DNA from: Candidatus Rokuibacteriota bacterium | GTDB taxonomy: Bacteria; Methylomirabilota; Methylomirabilia; Rokubacteriales; CSP1-6 | Length of the DNA: 25,463 nt | Direction of reading: 5' to 3' | NCBI GenBank assembly: GCA_003220195.1 | Contig: QHRT01000115.1 | Span: 544-26,006 of the forward strand | In this document: positions 6,031 through 14,588 of the stretch, piece after piece | Position numbering within the stretch: position 1 is the first letter of the stretch | Layout: every line of letters starts with the position of its first letter | Position numbers and translations under genes: made by a program | The notes under the pieces: generated by a model | The model's input: the letters and a program-made list of their open reading frames with translations, nothing else | Told to the model about the DNA's origin: nothing | Database searches by the model: none

Positions 6031-9000
6031 TGACGCGGCCTTCGACGAACTGGAGCAGGTAGTCCGGGCCACCGGCCTGATACCCGACGCCCGAGAGCTG
6101 GCGACCCCCGAACGGCTGACGGCCCACGATCGCGCCGGTGATCGGCCGGTTGATGTAGAGATCGCCGACGCGGAACACGCGGCGCGCCTGGCGCAGATGC
6201 GCCGGACTCCGGGAAAAGACGCCACCCGTGAGCGCGTAGTCGATGTTCGTCGCGATCTCGAGGGCCTCGTCGAACCGGTCCGCCCGCATCATCGAGAGCA
6301 CCGGACCGAAGATTTCGTCCTGGCCGAGCGGGCAGGACGGCGGAACGTCGGCGAAGACGGCCGGCGCGACGTAGAAGCCGCGCGACGCCGCCAGCTCGAC
6401 GGGCAGATCGCGGATCAGCGCCGGGCGCGCGATCCGTTTGCCGAGCGCGACGTACCCGGTGATCCGCTCGACGGCTGCGGGATCGATCACCGGTCCGACG
6501 ATCGTGGCGGGATCGTCGGCCGCGCCGAGCGGCAGCGTGCGCGCGGCCTCGACGACACGCTCGATCACGCGTTCGTAGATCTTGCCGACGACGATGACCC
6601 GCGAGCAGGCCGAGCACTTCTGCCCGGCATACCCGAACGTCGACGCGAGGATGCCCTGCACCGCCTCGTCGAGGTCCGCGTCGTCGTCCACGACGATCGC
6701 GTTCTTGCCACCGAGCTCGGCGATCACGCGCTTCAGGTGTCGGGCGCCCTTCGCCTGCTGTGCCGCGGCCGCGAGAATTTTCGTGCCGACCTCGAGCGAC
6801 CCCGTGAACGCGATCAACCGGACGGCGGGGTGCGTGACGAGACGCTCGCCCGCCACCTCGCCGACTCCCGGAACGTAGTTCACGACACCCGGAGGCACGC
6901 CGGCCGCCTCGAACACCTCCATCAGCTTGGCGGCGATGACCGGCGTCTGCTCCGCCGGCTTCATGAGCACCGTGTTCCCGGTCGCGAGCGCCGCGCTCGT
7001 CATGCCGGTCAGGATCGCGAGCGGAAAGTTCCACGGCGCGATGACCGCGACCACCCCGCGAGGCTCGCGCAGATAGTGATTGACCTCGCCCGGCAGATCG
7101 CCGAGCCGGCGACGCGCCAGCAGCGTGATCGCCGCGCGACGGTAGTACTCGATGAAATCGATCGCCTCGCTCACGTCGGCGTCGGCCTCGCGCCACGGCT
7201 TGCCGGCCTCGTACACGACGAAGGCGGCGAGCTCCGCACGCCGCTGTCGCAGGAGATCCGCCACGCGGCCGAGAAGGTCCGCACGCGCCTCCACACCGAG
7301 CTCGCTCCACGCGGGACACGCGCGCTCGGCGACGGCGACCGCGCGATCGACGTCCTGCGCCGAGGCGGACGCCGTCGTCCCGACGATCTCGTCGCCTCTG
7401 GACGGATTCACCGACACGAGCTGCCGGGCGGTCTCGATGCGCTCGCCACCGACGACCAGCGGGTACCCTTGCCCGAGCTGTCGCCGGACCGTCTCGAGCC
7501 CCTCACGAAATCGCTCGCGCTCGGGAGCCAGCGCGAAGTCGGTGTGAGGCTCGTCCGCGAACGGTGGCAACGATGACGCTCTCCCGCGCTCGCTCGTGGA
7601 ACGCCCGGAGCGGATCGCCGCGTGCGCCGCGCGATCAGGGGCCTTTCCGGCGAGAGCCGGGTTCGCCAGCAACGTCTCGGGCGGCTCGTGCTCGGCGAAC
7701 CCGCGACGAAGGAACGACTCGTTCGACGTGTTCTCCAGCAGGCGCCGCACCAGGTAGCCCATCCCGGGAATGAGCTCGCCGAACGGCATGTAGATGCGCA
7801 CCCGCTCGCCGCGGGCGGTGAGGGCCTTGACGAGCGGCTGCGCCATTCCGTAGAGCGCCTGGAACTCGACCTGACCGCGGGGCAGACCGAGCGCGTCGCG
7901 CACGGCGAGCGCGTGAGCGATCGAGCGAATGTTGTGGCTGCCGACCGCGACGTCGATCGCGTCCGCCGACTCCATGAGGAGCCGCGTGAGCCGTTCGAAC
8001 GCGGCGTCCGTTTCCGCCTTCGTCTCGTACACCGGCACCGGCCAGGGCTCGAGCCGCGCGCGAGCGGTCTCGTAGTCCCAGTACGCGCCCTTCACGAGTC
8101 GAACGGTCACCGGCGTCCCGCGCCGCCGCGCCCACTCGATCAGGCGCCGTGCGTCAGCCTCGGTGTCGCGGAGATACGCCTGCAGCACGATGCCGAGATG
8201 GCGGCTCGCACGAAACTCGGGTTCGTCGGCGAGCTCGGTAAAGATGGCGAGCGCCACGTCTTTCAGGCGACGCTCCTCCATGTCGACTTGGATGTGCGCG
8301 CCCAGGACGGCGGCCGCCCGGAGAATCGGCCGGAGGCGCTCGCGCGCGATCGCCGAGGAGCGGCCGGGATCGATCGGATCGAGGTACGGGTGAAGCGCCG
8401 AGAGCTTGACGGAAATGTTGATGCGCGGCAGCGGGCCCCACGGCGCCGCGTCGATCACCGCGCGCGGCGGCTCCGCCCAGCGCGGGCGCTCCCTGCCGAG
8501 TTGCTCGATCAGCGTGAGATAGCGGCGCTGATACGCGAACGCTTCCTCGTCGCTGAGACACGCTTCGCCGAGGACGTCGATCGTGAACGTCTGCTCCGCG
8601 TCGCGGGCCGCTCGCGCCGCCCGCACGGCGTCATCCGGCGTGTTGCCCGCGATGAACCGGCGCGCGAGGTGACGCACCGTACGGCGAAGCACGGCGGCGA
8701 CGACTTTCTCGCCGAGCCAGCCGGAGCGCGTGAGACCGAGGCCGAGTCTGAGCAGTTGCGCGAACGGCACGGTCCGTCCGGCGAAGTATTCGCGGAAGTG
8801 CCGCGCGACCTCGGCGTCGTCACGGAGGGCGGGCAGCGCGTCGACGAATCGAAACAGCTGAAGACGGGCCTCGTCCATGCCGAGGGCCCAGGTGAAGAGC
8901 AGCGCAGTCCAGCGATCGGCCGTGAAGAACGCCTCGCGGTCGGCCGTCACGCGATCGAACAGCTCGCGGCCAATCTCCCGCGTTCGGGCCTCGACGGCGG

Positions 9001-9037
9001 ACGAGGCGTCGGCGGCGGGCGGGAACGGAGGCTCCAT
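5984..9037 (-). CDS. putA: Bifunctional proline dehydrogenase / L-glutamate-gamma-semialdehyde dehydrogenase
   Basis: 1017 aa. It oxidises proline to pyrroline-5-carboxylate with FAD, then glutamate semialdehyde to glutamate with NAD+. The N-terminal PRODH half carries RINISVKLSALHPYLDP, VRLVKGAYWDYE (about 310-322), VEFQALYGMAQPL and RRLLENTSNESFLRRGF. The C-terminal ALDH half carries VVAVIAPWNFPLAI, FTGSLEVGTKI, ELGGKNAIVVDDDADLDEAV and the catalytic Cys808 in GYAGQKCSACSR, then QDEIFGPVL. No ribbon-helix-helix DNA-binding domain precedes PRODH and there is no C-terminal extension, so this is a short, non-repressor PutA. ATG 9037 has GAGGA about seven bases upstream. It stands alone between the sigma group and aroM, so its regulator is not obvious. 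The catalytic motifs all look intact. Confidence 0.95.
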   Translation of the reverse strand: MEPPFPPAADASSAVEARTREIGRELFDRVTADREAFFTADRWTALLFTWALGMDEARLQLFRFVDALPALRDDAEVARHFREYFAGRTVPFAQLLRLGLGLTRSGWLGEKVVAAVLRRTVRHLARRFIAGNTPDDAVRAARAARDAEQTFTIDVLGEACLSDEEAFAYQRRYLTLIEQLGRERPRWAEPPRAVIDAAPWGPLPRINISVKLSALHPYLDPIDPGRSSAIARERLRPILRAAAVLGAHIQVDMEERRLKDVALAIFTELADEPEFRASRHLGIVLQAYLRDTEADARRLIEWARRRGTPVTVRLVKGAYWDYETARARLEPWPVPVYETKAETDAAFERLTRLLMESADAIDVAVGSHNIRSIAHALAVRDALGLPRGQVEFQALYGMAQPLVKALTARGERVRIYMPFGELIPGMGYLVRRLLENTSNESFLRRGFAEHEPPETLLANPALAGKAPDRAAHAAIRSGRSTSERGRASSLPPFADEPHTDFALAPERERFREGLETVRRQLGQGYPLVVGGERIETARQLVSVNPSRGDEIVGTTASASAQDVDRAVAVAERACPAWSELGVEARADLLGRVADLLRQRRAELAAFVVYEAGKPWREADADVSEAIDFIEYYRRAAITLLARRRLGDLPGEVNHYLREPRGVVAVIAPWNFPLAILTGMTSAALATGNTVLMKPAEQTPVIAAKLMEVFEAAGVPPGVVNYVPGVGEVAGERLVTHPAVRLIAFTGSLEVGTKILAAAAQQAKGARHLKRVIAELGGKNAIVVDDDADLDEAVQGILASTFGYAGQKCSACSRVIVVGKIYERVIERVVEAARTLPLGAADDPATIVGPVIDPAAVERITGYVALGKRIARPALIRDLPVELAASRGFYVAPAVFADVPPSCPLGQDEIFGPVLSMMRADRFDEALEIATNIDYALTGGVFSRSPAHLRQARRVFRVGDLYINRPITGAIVGRQPFGGRQLSGVGYQAGGPDYLLQFVEGRVITENTLRRGFASDSL

Positions 9038-9143
9038 CGCGCGTCCTCGATAAGAGCGTACCGCGTCCGCGCGACGCCTGCGATCTCACACCGTGCCCGA
9101 GGCGCGCCACGGCTGTGCCGGGGCGTGTCCGAGCGTTGGGGGT

Positions 9144-9166
9144 CCGGGGGCCATCGGGGCCCCCGG
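9144..9166 (-). terminator. GC-only hairpin between aroM and putA
   Basis: A 9-bp stem, CCGGGGGCC with GGCCCCCGG, closes a 5-nt loop eleven bases past the aroM stop on the minus strand. There is no T-tract on either side, so it is at best an atypical intrinsic terminator or an mRNA 3'-end stabiliser. It would separate aroM from putA. Confidence 0.4.
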
Positions 9167-9176
9167 TAAGATCAGT

Positions 9177-9854
9177 TCAGTCGCCGACGAGTTCGACCGC
9201 CACCCGCGCCACCAGCAAGTTCGCCACGATCACGGGCACGCCGCCGAGCGCCTGCCGCAGCTCCGCGCGCGCCTCGCGCCGGAAGCCCATGCAATCGAGC
9301 AGCACCAGCCCCACGCCGGCCGGACGCAGGACGTTCGCGGCGGACGCGAGCGATTCCGATTCACGGTACGGCGACACGGCGACGACGACGGGATCGAAGC
9401 CGTAGCTTGTCCATCGTGCCGCCGTCTGGGAGACGTGGCGCGGGGACGGCGCGACGACGCCGAGCCGGCCGGTGACGCGAACGCCGCGCAGCACTCCGGC
9501 GAGCACCTTGTCCGGCTCGACCAGCGGCCGACTCGCCGTGAGGCCACGGAACGTTCCGGTGCACAGGACGAGCGTCATCGCGACGCCCGCCCGCTCCAGC
9601 TCGTCGATCTTGTGTTGCACGCGCGGCGTGACCGCGCGCTTTCCGACGAACACCGAGCTGCCGTCCGCGAGACGTGTCACGAGAACCTCGTCCCCTTCCG
9701 TCGGCGCCAGCGCGGCGATGTCAGCTGCCGGAAGCCCATCGAGCGCCCCGCGCTCGACGATCTCGACGGACGGGCCGAGCACGTCCGCCATCTCCGGGAC
9801 CACGTCGATGCGCGGCGCCTGTCCGATCGTGACGATCCCGAGCCTGGTCTTCAT
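9177..9854 (-). CDS. aroM: AroM family protein
   Basis: 225 aa, matching the length of E. coli AroM. The N-terminus MKTRLGIVTIGQAPRIDVVP is the family signature; further conserved parts are ERGALDGL, VLVTRLADGSSV, LVLCTGTF and, near the C-terminus, VLLDCMGFRREARAEL. The fold is expected to resemble the aspartate/glutamate/hydantoin racemase superfamily, with the Cys in LCTGTF and in DCMGF as candidate acid/base residues (inference). AAGGAG lies eight bases before ATG 9854. Despite its name, the biochemical role of AroM is unknown. In uncultured bacteria it often lies with hydantoinase, DUF917 and DUF1116 genes, as here, which hints at amide or hydantoin-type substrates. It is divergent from the XRE regulator. 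Confidence 0.9.
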   Translation of the reverse strand: MKTRLGIVTIGQAPRIDVVPEMADVLGPSVEIVERGALDGLPAADIAALAPTEGDEVLVTRLADGSSVFVGKRAVTPRVQHKIDELERAGVAMTLVLCTGTFRGLTASRPLVEPDKVLAGVLRGVRVTGRLGVVAPSPRHVSQTAARWTSYGFDPVVVAVSPYRESESLASAANVLRPAGVGLVLLDCMGFRREARAELRQALGGVPVIVANLLVARVAVELVGD

Positions 9855-9944
9855 CGTCGGAGCTCCTTCGCGTGAATCGTTCCTGCCGTCGCGACACCGG
9901 GCGGCGCCGTCGCCTCGTCCGGCATCTTCAGAAATCGTAACGCA

Positions 9945-9974
9945 TTGTCATGTCAGGACGCGCGCCCTTGACAA
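9945..9974. promoter_or_regulatory. Inverted repeat between aroM and the divergent XRE regulator gene
   Basis: TTGTCA (9945-9950) and TGACAA (9969-9974) form an inverted repeat with an 18-nt gap, and a second TGTCA follows the left arm at once (9951-9955), also matching the right arm. It lies in the 155-bp divergent gap and could be the operator of the adjacent regulator. TTGACA at 9968-9973 also resembles a -35 box for the regulator gene, but I see no good -10 at 16-18 bp. Confidence 0.35.
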
Positions 9975-10009
9975 CGTACGGCGGACGGTGGCATTTCGTT
10001 CACGTGGGG

Positions 10010-10381
10010 ATGAACGGCGATATCGCGCAGACGAGGCAGTCACGGCGGGCCGTACTGCCCCTGCGCGCGCGGCTCGGTCAGCGGCTCCGTGCGATTCGAG
10101 AGCAGCGCGGGTTCAGCCAGGAGATTCTGGGACAGCGCGCCGGCCTCTCCGGCAGGTTCATCGGAGAAGTCGAGCGAGGCCGGAAGTCGATCTCGGTCGA
10201 CAGCCTGTATCGCGTGGCCGCGGCGCTCGGCACCCCGCTCGCGTACCTGACCGACGCCCGCGACTGGCCGGCCACCGAAGAAGCCGACAAGATCCTCGCG
10301 CTGATCGCGACCCTCGTTCGCCTCGAAGATCTTCAGAACGTGTACCAGATGCTGCGTGTCATCGTGAACGGTGGGACGTGA
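10010..10381 (+). CDS. XRE-family helix-turn-helix transcriptional regulator
   Basis: 123 aa from ATG 10010, which follows GTGGGG; an in-frame ATG at 9950 would add 20 residues overlapping the inverted repeat. The HTH_3 domain spans about residues 19-80: LGQRLRAIREQRGFSQEILG, then RAGLSGRFIGEVERGRKSIS and VDSLYRVAAALGTPLAYLTD. The C-terminal tail (about 85-123) is short and helical, with no ligand-binding domain, so it may simply dimerise. The gene is divergent from aroM and runs head-on into the hydantoinase gene, overlapping its 3' end by 23 bp. Local control of aroM and perhaps of the hydantoinase/DUF917 group is likely from position. Confidence 0.88.
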   Translation: MNGDIAQTRQSRRAVLPLRARLGQRLRAIREQRGFSQEILGQRAGLSGRFIGEVERGRKSISVDSLYRVAAALGTPLAYLTDARDWPATEEADKILALIATLVRLEDLQNVYQMLRVIVNGGT

Positions 10382-11903
10382 CGTCCCCGACGACGCGCAC
10401 GCGCGTGCGGAGCGAGTTCCCCGGCAAGTAAGAGATCGGCAGGTCCTCGACCTCCACGACGTTCAGCGTGGCGGGATCAGCGCCGGCACGCACGGCTCTG
10501 TCCTCCGCGAGCCGGCGCGCCTCGGCGATCGCCTCGTCCCTCGTCAGATCCTGGAAGATCTGATCGACCTCGCCGCTCACCTGGGCGATCGCGGCGCCGA
10601 CCGCGTTCGCGACCGCGTGGTGTGGAACCAGCACGACGTCGGAAATGCCGTCGAGCGCCGGCGGAACGAGGAACGATCCCCCGCCCACCGCCACGAGCGG
10701 CATCTCGCTCGCATCCGGCTTCATGCGGTCGACGCTCTCGTCGATCATCGCGCGTATCCGCGCCAGCGCCTTCTTCACGAGCCCGGCCGGCAGCGAGGCG
10801 ACTCTTCTCCGGTCTCCGAGGTCGACGAGCCCGGCCGCGACCGCAACGTCGGTGGCCGTCAGCTCGCCGCCGCCGAAGACGAGCGCGCGCTCGGTGAGCC
10901 CGTACCCGACGCTCACCGGGCCAACCGAGAGCGGCTCCTCCGTGACGAGCGAGCCTCCGCCGAGACCGAGCGACAGCAGATCCGGCATCCGGAACAGCGT
11001 CCGGACGCCGCCGACGTGGACGACGTTGTTCGCCTCGCGCGGAAAGCCGTGCCGGAGGCAGCCGACGTCGGTCGTCGTGCCGCCCACGTCGATCACGAGC
11101 GCGTCCGCGAGCTTCGAGAGAAAGGCGGCGCCGCGCATGCTGTTCGTGGGGCCGGACGCGAACGCGAACACCGGGAACGTCTCCGCGACCGACGCGATCG
11201 TCACGGTCCCGTCGTTCTGGGTCAGGTAGAGGGGCGCCGGGATCCCGCTTCCCCGGAGCGCGTCGGTGAACGCGCGGGTGGTCCGTCGAGCCAGATCGAG
11301 CAGGGCGGCGTTGAGCAGCGCGACGTTCTCCCGCTCGAGCAGCCCGATCCGGCCGAGCTCGTGCGACAGCGTGATCGCGACGTCGGGACATTCGTCGCGC
11401 ACGACCTCTGCGGCGGCGATCTCGCACGCGGCATTGAGCGGCGAGAACACCGACGCGATCGCCACGGAGCGGATTCCGGACTCGCGAATCTGCCGGGCGG
11501 CGCGCCTCACGGCCGCGACGTCGAGCGGCACGATCGGGCGGCCGTCGTACTCGTGTCCTCCCTCCACCATGAAGATCGCCCCGCGCACGATCGCCGCGAG
11601 ATCGTCGGGCCAGTCGACGAACGGCCGGAGCGACGCGCTGGCTGGAAGGCCGATGCGTATCGCCGCGACCGGCGTGAGGTCGCGGCGCTGGATGACCGCG
11701 TTCGTGAAATGCGTCGTGCCGATCATCACGGCGTCGATGGCTCCGGTCGCGACGCCTGACGTGTCGAGCACGTCACGGAGGGCGCGCATGATGCCGCCCA
11801 TGACGTCAGCCGTCGTCGGAGTTTTCACCGCGTGCACGACCGTCGCGCCGTCCAGGACGACCGCGTCGGTATTGGTGCCGCCGACGTCGATGCCGATCCG
11901 CAT
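10359..11903 (-). CDS. Hydantoinase/oxoprolinase family protein (short HyuA-like form)
   Basis: 514 aa from ATG 11903, which overlaps the stop of the DUF917 gene in TGATG. The actin-like ATPase fold is shown by IDVGGTNTDAVVLDG at the N-terminus, IGTTHFTNAV near residue 70, SHELGRIGLLERENVALLNA, VIDVGGTTTDVGCLRHGFPR in the middle, and SLGLGGGSLV plus VAVGGGSFLVPPAL towards the end. Full-length HyuA/oxoprolinase chains are usually about 650-700 aa; this belongs to the shorter type often paired with DUF917. The family cleaves hydantoin or lactam-like amide rings with ATP, but the substrate here is unknown. No HyuB gene is present. A start upstream would extend into the DUF917 gene in another frame and is unlikely. 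Confidence 0.88.
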   Translation of the reverse strand: MRIGIDVGGTNTDAVVLDGATVVHAVKTPTTADVMGGIMRALRDVLDTSGVATGAIDAVMIGTTHFTNAVIQRRDLTPVAAIRIGLPASASLRPFVDWPDDLAAIVRGAIFMVEGGHEYDGRPIVPLDVAAVRRAARQIRESGIRSVAIASVFSPLNAACEIAAAEVVRDECPDVAITLSHELGRIGLLERENVALLNAALLDLARRTTRAFTDALRGSGIPAPLYLTQNDGTVTIASVAETFPVFAFASGPTNSMRGAAFLSKLADALVIDVGGTTTDVGCLRHGFPREANNVVHVGGVRTLFRMPDLLSLGLGGGSLVTEEPLSVGPVSVGYGLTERALVFGGGELTATDVAVAAGLVDLGDRRRVASLPAGLVKKALARIRAMIDESVDRMKPDASEMPLVAVGGGSFLVPPALDGISDVVLVPHHAVANAVGAAIAQVSGEVDQIFQDLTRDEAIAEARRLAEDRAVRAGADPATLNVVEVEDLPISYLPGNSLRTRVRVVGDVTSHRSR

Positions 11904-12991
11904 CAGGAAAAGACCGACACGAAATCGAGGTCGTAACCGAACGCCCGCGGCCCGACGTGCGTCAGGCCTTTGGGCGTGGTCAGGATCGGCGGCGCCGGCA
12001 ACGCCACCACCCGCACGCGCTGGCCGTAGCGCAGCGTCTCCGTCCCGATCGCCTCGCCGGAGATGCTGTCCAGGACGCAGATGAGATCCGGCGTCATCAC
12101 GCAAGGCTCGCCGTCGAGCCATCCGACCGCGAACTCGTTCTGGAACGCGAGCGTGAACCGACGTCCCCGGTCCTGGTCGAGGCCGTCGAGGCGCGCGATA
12201 CCGCGGAGGAACCCTTCAGTCGTCCGGCGCTCGACGTCCTGGACCTTGCCGCTGAACAGCAGCCGGCCGCCTTCCGTCTGAAGCACCGCCGCGACGGGAT
12301 CCCGGTGCTGTCGGCGCGCCTCCTGCACGGCCTGGCCGAGGCGGATCGCCTTCGTGGTGGTCCCGAGGATCCCGCATTCTTTCACCTCGCGTCCCGTCCT
12401 CGGCGCCTTGCACGTCGCGGCGATCGAGCCCACTTCCACGCACACCTTGCGCGAGAGACGCTCCATCCATTTCCAGCTCGCCGCGCGCGTGACGATCACC
12501 TCGTTGTCCCGGACGTCGGCGAGCGTCAGAGGGAACATCGGCAGATCGTGGATCGCGAAGCTCGTCATCTGCGCCTCGGGAAACGCGCGGCCCATCGCAT
12601 CGGCGTCCACGACCGGTTTTCCGAGCAGCGCGGCGGCCATGAACGGCTGGATCGCGTTGCCGCCGCCGATCTCGACCGACATGATGGCCCGGAACTCCCG
12701 TCCCAGGTGCTCTTCCATCATGCGCACGGCGCGGGCGATCGTCGCCGGATCGGTGAGCCGCTCTTGCCCGACGAGCGGCGCGCCCATGTTCGAAACCACC
12801 GCGACCAGGTCGTCGTCGTCGAGATCCCTCGCATCCATCAGCGACACGACCGTGCCATCACGGTAGAGCGTGCGCATGTTGAGCAGCGCGTAGTACGGGC
12901 TTCCGCCACCGCCGGTGCCGAGGATCCAGGCGCCGATCGCGAGCGCTTCGATCTCTTCCGAGGAGACGGGACGCAGCGTGCTCACGGGCAT
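11903..12991 (-). CDS. DUF917 family protein (S-methyl-thiohydantoin desulfurase-type domain)
   Basis: 362 aa. The N-terminus has the typical IEALAIGAWILGTGGGGSPY (about 13-32), followed by VVSNMGAPLVGQERL, MSVEIGGGNAIQPFMAA and the conserved PVVDADAMGRAFPEAQM; the C-terminus has VMTPDLICVLDSISGEAIGT and GPRAFGYDLDFVSVF. Pfam now names this domain after S-methyl thiohydantoin desulfurase, yet most members are uncharacterised. It is almost always paired with a hydantoinase-like gene, as here, where the TGATG overlap suggests that the two subunits are made together. The start overlaps the thioesterase gene by 10 nt. Role in cleaving a cyclic amide or thiohydantoin is an inference from pairing. 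Confidence 0.88.
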   Translation of the reverse strand: MPVSTLRPVSSEEIEALAIGAWILGTGGGGSPYYALLNMRTLYRDGTVVSLMDARDLDDDDLVAVVSNMGAPLVGQERLTDPATIARAVRMMEEHLGREFRAIMSVEIGGGNAIQPFMAAALLGKPVVDADAMGRAFPEAQMTSFAIHDLPMFPLTLADVRDNEVIVTRAASWKWMERLSRKVCVEVGSIAATCKAPRTGREVKECGILGTTTKAIRLGQAVQEARRQHRDPVAAVLQTEGGRLLFSGKVQDVERRTTEGFLRGIARLDGLDQDRGRRFTLAFQNEFAVGWLDGEPCVMTPDLICVLDSISGEAIGTETLRYGQRVRVVALPAPPILTTPKGLTHVGPRAFGYDLDFVSVFS

Positions 12992-13410
12992 GGACCGTCA
13001 ATTGGAGCGAGGGCCGCGAGCCTGTCGCGGAACGCGGCCGGGATGCGGAGCGGGCGACCCTCGGCGTTGGTGAACGCGCCGACCACCTCCGCCGTCGCGA
13101 CGAGACGTCCGCTCGCCACCTCGCGAATCTCCTGCGTCCAGAACGAGCGGGCGGCCCGAACTTCGCGCACGCGGGTGACGATGTCGAGCGACTCGCCGGG
13201 ATGCGCCGGCGCCAGGAACTTGACCGCGATCTCGACGGCGACGATGTGATAGCCCTGCCGCTGCATCTCGGGAAGGCCAAGCCCGATCTTTTCCAGCGCT
13301 TCCACGCGGCCGGCCTCGAAGTAGTGCACGTAGTTCGCGTGGTTGACGTGGCCGTACCCGTCGACCTCGTAATGTCGCACTTTGATGCGCGTCGTGAACG
13401 GGTCGGCCAT
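12982..13410 (-). CDS. Acyl-CoA thioesterase, 4HBT hotdog family (YbgC/FadM-like)
   Basis: 142 aa, the normal size for a single hotdog domain. The active-site region is RHYEVDGYGHVNHANYVHYF, where the Asp of EVDGYGHVNHANY is the expected catalytic residue; GRVEALEKIGL follows as the hotdog helix. Later parts, VAVEIAVKFLAPAHPGESL and RSFWTQEIREVASGRLVATA, fit the beta-sheet. The reaction would be hydrolysis of an acyl-CoA, with the acyl group not predictable. It lies five bases after the Bax1 gene and overlaps the DUF917 gene by 10 nt, so it is within the same transcript. Confidence 0.9.
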   Translation of the reverse strand: MADPFTTRIKVRHYEVDGYGHVNHANYVHYFEAGRVEALEKIGLGLPEMQRQGYHIVAVEIAVKFLAPAHPGESLDIVTRVREVRAARSFWTQEIREVASGRLVATAEVVGAFTNAEGRPLRIPAAFRDRLAALAPIDGPCP

Positions 13411-13415
13411 CGCGG

Positions 13416-14588
13416 TCAGCGCCCGCGGAACTTCTCGAGCCGCGGCAGCAGGTCGCGCAGGAGCACGCGGCGTCCGAACGGCAACACCTCCGCGGGCAAC
13501 GTCCCGGCGCGCAACGCGAGCGCCTTCGGCACCGCGACGATCAGGTTCACCTTCCGCACGCCAGCGAGCCGGGAGAGCTTGTCCTCGACGTATTCGGGCG
13601 TCCAGTAGCCGGCGATCTCGAGGACGACCTCGGTGCCGTCCGCGTGGCGAAAGACGAAGTCGGGCACGAGCACTCCGGCCGAGGATTCCAGCACGACCGC
13701 CTCGCGCAAGAGCTGCCAGCCCTCGCGCACGCGGCCGAACTTCCGCGCCATCGCCTCCTCGAGCGCGGAATCGAACTCGGGGGGCGCCGCGCGGTGCTCG
13801 CCCAGCCCATCCTCCGCCGAGAGGGTGAACGTGAACGGCCGCCAGCCACGGCGGAGCGTGATCTCGGCCGACAGCGTCCAGTCGGCGAGCCGGACGAGCG
13901 CCGCGAGGAAGCGCGCGAAGTCGACGCCGTACGCGCGCGTCTTGCGCAGCACGGAGTTTGGCCCGTCGAAGACGAAGCGATACCCCTCAGCAGTGCGCTC
14001 GATCCGGTGCAGGAGCCGGGCGAGCCGCGCGTACCGGAGGACGTGCTTGAAGTCCCGGCGCGCCTCGATCACGACACGCGTCGCGGAGTAGAGCAGGGCT
14101 TGCGCCTGTCCGAGATCGTAATCGGCGCGCAGATCGTGAGCTCCGTAGTCGGCCGGGAACCCGGTCAACCGGTGGAACTCGGGATAGTCGGCGTAGAGCA
14201 GCGCTACGGTCTCGTCGTGTCCAGCCGGTTGCTCGTCGAGCACCGACGTCAGGACGCCGCACGCGTCGGCGGCGTTGGCGAGCGGATGCCGGCGGGCTGC
14301 CGCTTCGAAGACGGTCACGCGACGGTCGGCGCATCGGGCGGCGGCCGGCCACTCGTAGATGCCGACGTCGTCGAGCAGCTTCACGACCGGCTCCACACGA
14401 TCCGGCCGCAGCCCTTCGAGCGCACGGCGCGCGGCGTTCCGCACGTGGCCGCGACGATCGCCGACGTGGCGACGATAGACCCCGAGCGCGGCGTCGAGGA
14501 AGGGCAGCGCCTCGTCCTCGAGCCGATCAGAAGAGATCGAGCTGGTTGGCCTGTCCCAGTGATAGACGCGGAGCGCGGCGGTAAGCAT
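13416..14588 (-). CDS. Bax1/DUF790-type nuclease, partner of XPB helicase
   Basis: 390 aa. The N-terminal domain (MLTAALRVYH onwards) and the VLLYADYPEFHRLTGF region with YDLGQAQALLYSATRVVIEA follow DUF790/Bax1, a structure-specific nuclease that binds archaeal and bacterial XPB. The nuclease core is near the C-terminus: VLVPDFVFRHADGTEVVLE with Asp310 and Glu324, then AGYWTPEYVEDKLSRL, a PD-(D/E)xK-like layout. It begins 62 nt inside the XPB helicase gene in another frame, and the family N-terminus matches this start, so the overlap appears genuine and the two are probably cotranslated. Together they are expected to unwind and cut DNA next to lesions. In vivo function of bacterial XPB-Bax1 is poorly known. 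Confidence 0.87.
   Translation of the reverse strand: MLTAALRVYHWDRPTSSISSDRLEDEALPFLDAALGVYRRHVGDRRGHVRNAARRALEGLRPDRVEPVVKLLDDVGIYEWPAAARCADRRVTVFEAAARRHPLANAADACGVLTSVLDEQPAGHDETVALLYADYPEFHRLTGFPADYGAHDLRADYDLGQAQALLYSATRVVIEARRDFKHVLRYARLARLLHRIERTAEGYRFVFDGPNSVLRKTRAYGVDFARFLAALVRLADWTLSAEITLRRGWRPFTFTLSAEDGLGEHRAAPPEFDSALEEAMARKFGRVREGWQLLREAVVLESSAGVLVPDFVFRHADGTEVVLEIAGYWTPEYVEDKLSRLAGVRKVNLIVAVPKALALRAGTLPAEVLPFGRRVLLRDLLPRLEKFRGR

Noticed and set aside
6197..9169. Two long plus-strand open frames opposite putA
   Set aside because: Arg-rich composition without recognisable domains; putA on the other strand is complete and conserved along its length.
9968..9997. Full sigma-70 promoter for the XRE gene built on TTGACA at 9968
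   Set aside because: No acceptable -10 at 16-18 bp; only the -35-like hexamer is present.
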